In this document: one piece after another, positions 7,331 to 12,781 of the stretch
Numbering within the stretch: position 1 is the stretch's first letter
Layout: each line of letters starts with the position of its first letter
Origin: Acidobacteria bacterium AH-259-G07
GTDB lineage: Bacteria; Acidobacteriota; UBA6911; RPQK01; JADFOI01
Length of the DNA: 12,781 bases
Assembly (NCBI GenBank): GCA_027717925.1
Contig: JALLON010000045.1
Coordinates: 1-12,781, forward strand
Direction: 5' to 3'
Position numbers and translations under genes: made by a program
The notes under the pieces: generated by a model
The model's input: only the letters and a program-made list of their open reading frames with translations
Databases searched by the model: none
What the model was told of the DNA's origin: nothing

Positions 7331-8761
7331 TCAAGCCCCTTCTTTTCTCCACCAGACCTCGGCGGACGGCACATCGGGTGCCACATCCAATTGCGCTTCC
7401 CATTGCTTCAAAATTTCACGATGTTCGGACACCACGGATTTATATTTTGGGTCCTGGGCGAGATTTTGAGTTTCTCCTGGGTCTTTCCGGGTGTCGAACA
7501 GCATATCGATCGGATCATCGCGGTAGGTAATGTATTTGTAACGTTCAGTTCTAACAACACGACCTTCGTCCCTGTAGACCTCACTAACAACATGATCGCG
7601 CCACTGGGAGGTTTTCCCTTCTAGAAGAGGCTTAAGACTGTATCCCCGCATCTTTGGCGGCGCCTCAATCCCTGCAAAGTCACACAAAGTGGGCACGATG
7701 TCCAGGCCACTGACCAGATGATGATCATTTACCCCGCCTGGGGGTATCTGGCCTGGCAGGGAAATGAGAAGGGGAACTTTCAAGGCGGCGTCATAGGGAC
7801 TGGACTTGCGAACCATCTGATGATGAGCCAAGCCTTCGCCATGGTCAGAGGTCAGCAGGATCAAGCTGTTTTCATCCTGGCCGGTTTCCTTCAGCGCCCT
7901 GAGCAGCCGGCCGATTTCTCCATCGACTTGCTCGATGTGGCGGTAGTAGCTCCAGCGATAATAGCGCCAGTGCTCTGGTGTCCAGCGGCCTTTGGCCCCT
8001 TCGTATCGCTGGCGCAAGGCCTGGATGTGGTGTGCCTCATTCTGATCGAATTCAAAGTTGTCCGGCAGGGGAGGCACTTCATCGCCCAACTCCGGGTAGC
8101 GTGGCTTTTCCGGAACACTCATGTTCAATCGCAGCCACTCACAAATGTCGTGAGGCTGCAAGAATGAGGCCACCATCAGAAAAGGCCGATCGCGGTTACG
8201 CTCTCGCAAATAGGCCTCGGAGGCCATGCTCACCGCCGGATCGCAGACGTTTCCCTGACCTCCTATTCCAGTGTGCAGAACCTTGAATCCGGGAATGGTG
8301 AGGGAATAGCTTCTGGGCAGATGCCACTTTCCGGCATAAAGCGTTTCATAGTTGGAATTTTCTGAAAACCATTGACCCAGGTTTGGAATGGTGGATCGTA
8401 TGGGTCGCTGGTTCCTGTAGACACCCGTCTCGGAAGACATGCGTCCGGTCATCATTGCGCTACGCGCCGGACTGCAAATTGGATTCGGAGTAAAAGACTG
8501 TCTGAAGCTGACGCCACGCTGTGCCAGGGTATCCAGTGCCGGAGTTCTTAGGTAGGGACAGCCGCCGGCTGCAACGGTGTCGATATGCTGCTGGTCGGTG
8601 ATGATTACCAGAAGGTTGGGCTCTCTGGAAGGCTTTGGCCCCGCCCCCATTTTCGCCGAATGGCTTACGGAGAGGGCAACCATCGACGCTCCACCGAGCT
8701 TGATAAACTTGCGGCGGTTCAAACTGCGTTTCCGATCGCTGGTCTCTTCACACTGACTCAT
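7331..8761 (-). CDS. Tat-exported type I sulfatase
   Basis: The 476-aa enzyme of the formylglycine sulfatase family hydrolyses sulfate esters, probably on a polysaccharide or other organic sulfate. The start is set at 8761 rather than at an in-frame ATG 135 bases upstream, because it gives a clean twin-arginine signal (NRRKFIKLGGASMVALSV, residues 15-32), follows an AAAGGA, and avoids overlap with the upstream gene. Residue numbers use this start. The nucleophile motif is C96-S-P-A-R100; the Cys must be converted to formylglycine. Other active-site elements are ITDQQ (D56), AGKWH (K145, H147), QPHD (H204) and LTSDHGE. The C-terminal region is complete (DPGETQNLA then EVWWRKEGA). It lies 29 bases after the 267-aa gene, so the two form an operon. 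The substrate cannot be read from sequence, and no maturase gene is visible nearby. A 33-codon open stretch continues in frame past the stop. Confidence 0.93.
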   Translation of the reverse strand: MSQCEETSDRKRSLNRRKFIKLGGASMVALSVSHSAKMGAGPKPSREPNLLVIITDQQHIDTVAAGGCPYLRTPALDTLAQRGVSFRQSFTPNPICSPARSAMMTGRMSSETGVYRNQRPIRSTIPNLGQWFSENSNYETLYAGKWHLPRSYSLTIPGFKVLHTGIGGQGNVCDPAVSMASEAYLRERNRDRPFLMVASFLQPHDICEWLRLNMSVPEKPRYPELGDEVPPLPDNFEFDQNEAHHIQALRQRYEGAKGRWTPEHWRYYRWSYYRHIEQVDGEIGRLLRALKETGQDENSLILLTSDHGEGLAHHQMVRKSSPYDAALKVPLLISLPGQIPPGGVNDHHLVSGLDIVPTLCDFAGIEAPPKMRGYSLKPLLEGKTSQWRDHVVSEVYRDEGRVVRTERYKYITYRDDPIDMLFDTRKDPGETQNLAQDPKYKSVVSEHREILKQWEAQLDVAPDVPSAEVWWRKEGA

Positions 8762-8790
8762 TGCTCTGAATCCTTTGTGTTTTAGTCCTT

Positions 8791-9594
8791 TTACCGGCTG
8801 GCAGAGCCGGCGGTTTCCAACACATAATTGGAGTCCAAGATATAAGCACGGGTAAAAGTGGTCACCAGGACCAGCCGCCGCTGCCTGTCCAGCCAATAGT
8901 CATAGGGGAGCATGCCGGGGCCCAACTGGACAAAATGATGAAGTCGCAAATCGCGACCTTCATGGTGAAAGTTCTCGACCCCCCGATAGAAGATGCGTTG
9001 TCCGCTGCGCCGCACCGTCAGGTTCTCCAGCAAATCAAAGCTGGGGGACTGACTCCGTTGGAAAGGCCATCGCTGAACGGCATCGAAAACAGACCAGTCA
9101 GAGCCGACATTTTTCACCCGGTTCATTTGCGAAACGGAATCGCCCGTTCTGAGCTCAATCCTGTCAGCTCTTCGACGACCCTCCAGACTATTGCTCAAAG
9201 TGGAGCTCAATCGATCACCGCGAAAAAAGCGGTTTTCCAGGTGCCAGTCGATTGGTGAGCCAAAAAGGTCGTTACGGCAGGTGATATCCGCATCCAGACT
9301 CTGCCGGATTCCACCCACATGAAGGATGGTTTGCCGGACACTCAAGCGGAAGGTGAGGCCTCCGGGTTCGGGGGTCCGTGCAAGACGGATGAGCCCGACA
9401 TTTTCATTGCCCCTGTTGGTATAACCGTGACAGATCCAAATGCGGAAGGTATGTTGCCAGCTGCTGTGCGGATCAAATTCCTGCGAAACAGGGGGCCACT
9501 GTTTTAAACCGCCCAGTTTCGCGAGCACCGACGGGCTCAAGGGGTGAGCCACGATATTTCCCTCGAACTGGGGAGCGATCATCTTGCTCTGCAT
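8791..9594 (-). CDS. Protein of unknown function, first gene of the sulfatase operon
   Basis: The 267-aa protein has no family I can recognise and no obvious signal peptide or membrane helix. It looks beta-strand rich, with many aromatic and Arg residues. The C-terminal part contains PYDYWLDRQRRLVLVTT, a pattern of short strands seen in several secreted or lipid-binding DUF families, but that resemblance is too weak for a name. The gene ends 29 bases before the sulfatase start on the same strand, implying co-transcription and a linked role, for example in binding or processing the sulfated substrate. ATG at 9594 is the first start after an in-frame stop; a second Met lies four codons in. A cytoplasmic protein next to a Tat-exported sulfatase would be odd, so a non-classical route or a mis-set start is possible. 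Confidence 0.7.
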   Translation of the reverse strand: MQSKMIAPQFEGNIVAHPLSPSVLAKLGGLKQWPPVSQEFDPHSSWQHTFRIWICHGYTNRGNENVGLIRLARTPEPGGLTFRLSVRQTILHVGGIRQSLDADITCRNDLFGSPIDWHLENRFFRGDRLSSTLSNSLEGRRRADRIELRTGDSVSQMNRVKNVGSDWSVFDAVQRWPFQRSQSPSFDLLENLTVRRSGQRIFYRGVENFHHEGRDLRLHHFVQLGPGMLPYDYWLDRQRRLVLVTTFTRAYILDSNYVLETAGSASR

Positions 9595-9612
9595 AACAAT
9601 GTGGATATTTCC

Positions 9613-9641
9613 CTAATACTAAAAATAGAAACCTAGCACAA
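9613..9641 (-). promoter_or_regulatory. Weak promoter candidate for the sulfatase operon
   Basis: On the minus strand TTGTGC (9636-9641) and TATTAG (9613-9618) are spaced by 17 bases in an AT-rich stretch about 20 bases before the ATG at 9594. The -35 box is poor, so this is only a candidate. The 127-base gap to rtcA makes a separate promoter plausible. Confidence 0.25.
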
Positions 9642-9689
9642 ACCGGATAATTCAGGCAAACCTTCCTCGCTTCCAGAGGAACGCTGCTT

Positions 9690-9719
9690 CACAGGCCCGG
9701 GTAAAGGAATGGCCCTGTG
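9690..9719 (-). terminator. Imperfect hairpin just after rtcA
   Basis: CACAGGCC (9690-9697) pairs with GGCCCTGTG (9711-9719) with one bulged base, giving an 8-bp stem and a 13-base loop that starts 3 bases after the rtcA stop codon. No U-tract follows on the minus strand, so it is not a classical intrinsic terminator. It may stabilise the mRNA 3' end or attenuate read-through into the sulfatase operon. Confidence 0.3.
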
Positions 9720-9721
9720 CA

Positions 9722-10771
9722 TCAAGGGCTAACCTGGGAAGAAACCGTCCTTTCTATGCGGATCAGACCGGTCTGGCCCAGCTCTCCGGCCACCTCTATC
9801 CGCACCGGCAAGAACATCCTGACAATTTCAGCATTGGTAAGCAAATGCTGCGTAACCCTGGACGTGCGCAATTCAGAGACGCCCGAGACAACGGCCAGAG
9901 GTAAGATGAGTTGATCAGCTAGATATTGGTCAATAGCTCCGTCCCTGGCGAGGAATTCCTCAAGTTGATCGAGCGTCTCGTCAGCCACGAGCTCAGCCGT
10001 CTTGCCTCGCGCCCCGAGGCTGTAGTAACAACACTGAGAGTTTTCGAATTCCCCTATCAGAAGCAACATCGTGCCTTTGAACGAGGAAGACAGTCGCACG
10101 ACTTCGATCTCCACATTCCAGTTCTGATTCCGTAGTCTGTACAAGGCCTGCTTTTTCTGTCGCTCCGCCACTCCGATATCCAGATTGGATACACTTGAGA
10201 TGCCGAGAATTCTAAGAAGAGCCCCCCGTTCGGTGAGCAAGAGCGGTGAGAGTCGTGCTGCGGTTCGGACCCTTGCATGAACGCGGCCACCACCTTCGGG
10301 ATAGAATCCTGCCCGCTCAAGCTTCAATTGGATATCAAAACCGATCTTCTGCATGCAGCGAAGCCACTGTAGATCCAAGTAGTGGAAGCAGGGACTCCAT
10401 GGCGTGTGAGTGCCGCCGCTCACGATTATAGAGGACCCGTCTCCGGCAAAGCCTAAAGGGAGTAGAACGGTTTGCAGCACCAGCGAGGTGGATCCCGCTG
10501 TTCCTATCTCCAGAAAAAATTCCCCCGATTGAATCCGACCAGGCTCGAAGACCAACGATAAAGATCCCAGCTGAGCACCTTCAACACGCGCCTTGCCGAC
10601 CGCAACAGCTGCTTCCACTGCCTTCAGGTGCTGGGCCATCAAGCCTGATTTTGAGCGGCGGGCGCGAATGTTGACAATCCTTACTGGAGTTCCGGTTATT
10701 AAGGAAAGTGCCAGCGAGCTTCTGAGAACCTGCCCGCCCCCTTCCCCGTGCGAACCGTCGATCTCAATCAT
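9722..10771 (-). CDS. rtcA: RNA 3'-terminal phosphate cyclase
   Basis: The 349-aa protein starts IDGSHGEGGGQVLRSSLAL, the hallmark N-terminus of RtcA, and has the cyclase domain throughout (EIGTAGSTSLVLQTVLLPL; ERAGFYPEGGGRVHARV). The nucleophile that forms the covalent AMP intermediate is His309 in RVTQHLLTN, the same number as in E. coli RtcA. The enzyme uses ATP to convert RNA 3'-phosphates to 2',3'-cyclic phosphates, preparing ends for the ligase RtcB. It can also adenylylate 5'-phosphates. It acts in the cytoplasm in RNA repair. Unlike the E. coli rtcBA operon, no rtcB and no sigma54 activator RtcR are present here, so it appears as a stand-alone gene. AGGCGGAG lies just before the ATG. 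Length and motifs indicate an intact gene. Confidence 0.95.
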   Translation of the reverse strand: MIEIDGSHGEGGGQVLRSSLALSLITGTPVRIVNIRARRSKSGLMAQHLKAVEAAVAVGKARVEGAQLGSLSLVFEPGRIQSGEFFLEIGTAGSTSLVLQTVLLPLGFAGDGSSIIVSGGTHTPWSPCFHYLDLQWLRCMQKIGFDIQLKLERAGFYPEGGGRVHARVRTAARLSPLLLTERGALLRILGISSVSNLDIGVAERQKKQALYRLRNQNWNVEIEVVRLSSSFKGTMLLLIGEFENSQCCYYSLGARGKTAELVADETLDQLEEFLARDGAIDQYLADQLILPLAVVSGVSELRTSRVTQHLLTNAEIVRMFLPVRIEVAGELGQTGLIRIERTVSSQVSP

Positions 10772-10969
10772 CTCTCCGCCTCTGACTTAGGGTGTATGAA
10801 AACACTGTCATTGTTCTCAATTCCCAGGGTATCGCACCGACGATGGGAACAGAACCGGCATCCACCTGTTGTGATAGGAGGATTCAGGTTAGGGGTGCAC
10901 ACCTGCCTTCGAAGAGAATTCGCGGTGGCGGAGCGGTTTTTCAGCGCGCTGCTGTGCGAACCGGGTCTC

Positions 10970-11104
10970 CTTCGTGCCCAGCGGCGGAGACCTGCCAGAT
11001 GCCCTCCGCACCTTGACCGAAGACAATCCTGTCATTGGGTCCCCAGCTCGCACCCCAGGGACCCTGAGCGTCGCATAGGGTCACCGATACTACAGGCTCA
11101 GTTC
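10970..11104 (-). pseudogene. Relic of a PD40/WD40-like repeat protein
   Basis: The 333-base space between rtcA and msrAB contains, on the minus strand, a stretch reading VVSVTLCDAQGPWGASW, then DRIVFGQGAEGIWQVSAAG. This matches the repeated pattern of TolB/PD40 beta-propellers of acidobacterial kinases and regulators (x-V-T-L-C-D-A, G-x-S-W-G-P-D-D-x-I-V-F, G-L-W-x-V-S-A-A-G-G). The similarity fades after GHEGDP, the frame stops at 10941, and there is no start, kinase domain or further repeats. The relic begins right at the 3' end of msrAB. The remaining bases down to rtcA (10772-10940) hold only the rtcA leader, as far as I can see. The family call is pattern memory, not a search. Confidence 0.5.
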
Positions 11105-12223
11105 CTAATGGAATAGACTGACGTACCCCTCGTGGCCTTCCTCTTGCAGACGATCTTTCGGGATAAACCGAAGCGCCGCCGAGTTGATGCAGTACCTGAG
11201 GCCGGCCGGTCCCGGGCCGTCTGCAAAGACGTGTCCCAGATGCGAATCGGCATGTCTGCTCCGCACCTCGGTTCGTACCATAAAGAAGCCCCGGTCTTGC
11301 CTTTCGACGATGTTCTCTGGCTCGAGGAGCTTTGTGAAGCTGGGCCAACCAGTACCGGAATCGAACTTGTCGATCGAACTAAACAGCGGTTCTCCGCTGA
11401 CGACGTCCACATAGATCCCCTCGGCTTTATTGTTCCAGTACTCATTACGAAACGGAGGTTCCGTAGCGTCTTGCTGCGTGACCCGGTATTGAAGTTCGGT
11501 AAGTTTGGATCGCAAAGTGCGATCATCTGGTTTGCTGTATTCCACTTCCGCTTCTGTTGTCGAACTCGTCTCCAATAACTGGAACTCCTTGTTGTTGTTT
11601 TTCCAGACTCTTTCCAGAAACTGGTCGCGTCCAGAGTTGTATCGGTAGAATCGGTACCGGATCGAATGATTCTTGTAGTAGTTCTGATGATATTCTTCCG
11701 CCTTGTAAAACTTCTTTAGTGATCTGATTTCTGTAACGATTGGCCTGTCGAAGATCCCGGACGTCGCGAGTGTCTCCTTTGACTTTTCGGCGAGCCGCCT
11801 CTGGGTCTCATCGTGGTAGAAAATCGCTGTTCGATACTGCGAACCGCGATCCACAAATTGCCCTTCATTATCAGTAGGATCCACATGTTTCCAGAACACC
11901 TCAAGCAGCGCTGAATAGCTGACCTTGGTTGGATCGAAGATCACTTGCACGGCTTCGACATGGCCGGTCTTTCCTGAAGAAACTTCTTGGTACGTCGGAT
12001 TCGACTCATCTCCACCGGCATACCCGGAAATCACCTCGGCGACTCCAGCCGCCTTTTCGAGATCCGCCTCAACACACCAAAAGCAGCCACCTGCGAAGGT
12101 GGCGATTGCTTTGTTTGCTGGAGTTGGTCTTTCGGGTTGGGTCAGGGCAGTAGCTGTCGGCCGATTCTGGGCAAAAAGAGGGATTAGAAGAAAGGAAGCA
12201 ACTATTAAAACAACATATTTCAT
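11105..12223 (-). CDS. msrAB: Secreted bifunctional methionine sulfoxide reductase MsrA-MsrB fusion
   Basis: The 372-aa protein has a Sec signal peptide (about 1-18, ending LFA) and then MsrA (about 39-195) and MsrB (about 228-362), joined by a Glu/Lys/Ser/Thr-rich linker. MsrA has GGCFWC with catalytic C47 and a second C50, plus GYAGG, EVFWKHVDPTD and EEYHQNYY. MsrB has SGTGWPSF, ADSHLGHVFADG and RYCINSAALRF with catalytic C345. The two CxxC zinc pairs of many MsrB proteins are absent (DVVSGEPLF), as in the MsrB domain of Neisseria PilB. Only one Cys is visible in MsrB, so recycling may need an outside thiol or the MsrA cysteines. MsrA reduces S- and MsrB R-methionine sulfoxide, here in exported proteins; no thioredoxin domain is fused. 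AAAGGAG (12233-12239) lies 9 bases before the ATG. It fits an oxidant-exposed envelope, including peroxide from the amine oxidase, but no direct link is shown. Confidence 0.95.
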   Translation of the reverse strand: MKYVVLIVASFLLIPLFAQNRPTATALTQPERPTPANKAIATFAGGCFWCVEADLEKAAGVAEVISGYAGGDESNPTYQEVSSGKTGHVEAVQVIFDPTKVSYSALLEVFWKHVDPTDNEGQFVDRGSQYRTAIFYHDETQRRLAEKSKETLATSGIFDRPIVTEIRSLKKFYKAEEYHQNYYKNHSIRYRFYRYNSGRDQFLERVWKNNNKEFQLLETSSTTEAEVEYSKPDDRTLRSKLTELQYRVTQQDATEPPFRNEYWNNKAEGIYVDVVSGEPLFSSIDKFDSGTGWPSFTKLLEPENIVERQDRGFFMVRTEVRSRHADSHLGHVFADGPGPAGLRYCINSAALRFIPKDRLQEEGHEGYVSLFH

Positions 12224-12232
12224 TTGGTTAGA

Positions 12233-12239
12233 CTCCTTT
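12233..12239 (-). promoter_or_regulatory. Strong ribosome binding site of msrAB
   Basis: AAAGGAG on the minus strand lies 9 bases before the ATG at 12223 and supports that start and the signal peptide. The leader above it (12240-12275) is AT-rich, but I could not choose a clear -35/-10 pair. Confidence 0.7.
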
Positions 12240-12379
12240 ATTATTTTATCGCTTATCTATAAGTTGTGTGCTTCTGTAGATATAGTCCCAGCCAAGCCCC
12301 ATCCGTTACACTTAGATGTAGAAAAGTCTTTGTGGTGTCATCAAACAGAGCAATCACATTGCGCAGCGGGTGGCACCAG

Positions 12380-12463
12380 TCACCCCCCCATCGGCACCAG
12401 CCGCTTGAGTTCTTCAAACCACTTGAGGACGACGTTGAGCACTGCAACCGAGTGACGCTCACT
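12380..12463 (-). pseudogene. Relic of a PD40/kinase-type protein C-terminus
   Basis: On the minus strand a 27-codon stretch between two stops reads VLNVVLKWFEELKRLVPMGG and then terminates at 12380-12382. This resembles the conserved tail (V-x-N-W-F-E-E-L-K-R-L-V-P) of acidobacterial PD40-repeat proteins and Ser/Thr kinases. No upstream part of such a gene remains; the preceding in-frame stop is at 12464-12466. It lies upstream of msrAB while the propeller relic lies downstream, the reverse of the order in one intact gene, so two source genes or a rearrangement are needed. Confidence 0.45.
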
Positions 12464-12781
12464 CTACCCAACAACGGTGGCATCAACTTACTCCCTATGG
12501 ACCGCAGAGCTCATCCCTTTGGTACTTTATCAAGTTTTTCGCCGTGATACTTCCCTATTTCGAACAGAATGATTGGAGCTGGCCCGGATTCTTTTCCGAT
12601 CGTTTCGGAGATCATCGGCGAGTGCCCGGTTACTCAGTGAACCAGTCACTTTACAATTTTCGAAAGGCTAACGGAATTGAGCGAAGACCGAATGAGTTTG
12701 TGCTGAAGACGTTCCATAATGTCTACAACTCCATTCTCCAGACCCGAACGGGACACTCGATTTGCAAGTCTACCGTTGGCG
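12464..12781 (+). other. Right edge: open + strand frame of unclear status
   Basis: A + strand frame is open from just after a stop at 12437-12439 to the window edge, about 114 codons. The part from GTG 12544 has a protein-like composition rich in aromatic and polar residues (for example NDWSWPGFFSDRFGDHRR). I find no good RBS before that GTG, no ATG, and no family I can name. Shorter minus strand frames overlap it. It may be the start of a real gene that continues outside the window, a decayed gene, or chance. Nothing else is supported here. Confidence 0.25.

Noticed and set aside
8762..8896. 45-residue longer N-terminus for the sulfatase
   Set aside because: It would overlap the upstream gene and bury the twin-arginine signal behind an unrelated sequence; the start at 8761 has a better RBS and signal peptide.
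10915..10990. GGTGGCGGAGCGGTT on the + strand, resembling a tRNA-Ser D region
   Set aside because: No matching anticodon stem, T arm or acceptor pairing follows, so it is a chance similarity.
11098..11578. Overlapping frames on both strands within msrAB
   Set aside because: They run through a gene with intact catalytic motifs and carry no domain of their own, except the PD40-like part outside msrAB, which is reported separately.
12253..12547. 77- and 93-codon frames upstream of msrAB
   Set aside because: Low-complexity, Ser/Cys/His-rich products without RBS or family; the only meaningful signal on the minus strand is in a different frame (the kinase-tail relic).

Overview
The window looks like bacterial chromosomal DNA of moderately high GC, most likely from Acidobacteriota or a similar soil lineage. 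This is inferred from the gene content: a secreted copper amine oxidase, a DUF3604/PHP protein, a Tat-exported sulfatase, and two decayed fragments that read like the PD40/WD40-repeat proteins (often fused to kinases) common in that phylum. No phylogenetic marker is intact, so the assignment is tentative.

Left part, genes on the + strand (1-7033). A membrane-anchored beta-propeller plus PHP-type metallohydrolase (DUF3604, 141-3101) is followed by a frameshifted relic of a prolyl-oligopeptidase (S9) C-terminus (about 3116-3287). Next is a full-length secreted copper amine oxidase (3316-5322). A short intergenic region with a good sigma70-like promoter candidate then leads into a tightly coupled pair: a membrane-anchored RsbU/SpoIIE-type PP2C phosphatase (5586-6560) and a four-helix membrane protein of unknown function (6557-7033, 4-base overlap).

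Middle (7034-7330). The two gene blocks converge here. The interval holds the 3' part only of a tRNA-Leu(CAA) gene on the minus strand (7145-7203): anticodon arm, long variable arm, T arm and the 3' acceptor strand, with no D arm or 5' acceptor strand. This is the footprint expected at one end of an element integrated into a tRNA gene. By its polarity, the inserted DNA would lie to the right. No integrase is visible.

Right part, genes on the minus strand (7331-12223). A probable two-gene operon encodes a 267-aa protein of unknown function and a Tat-exported type I sulfatase. Upstream of it lie RNA 3'-phosphate cyclase (rtcA), a PD40-repeat relic, and a secreted MsrA-MsrB fusion for methionine sulfoxide repair. 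Upstream of msrAB is a second small relic resembling the conserved tail of PD40/kinase proteins. An open frame of unclear status then runs off the right edge.

Most intact genes act outside the cytoplasm (amine oxidation, sulfate-ester cleavage, oxidised-methionine repair, PHP hydrolase). Three gene relics and the broken tRNA mark the spaces between them, suggesting repeated insertion and deletion. I see no CRISPR array, complete insertion sequence, toxin-antitoxin pair or clearly new multi-gene defence system.
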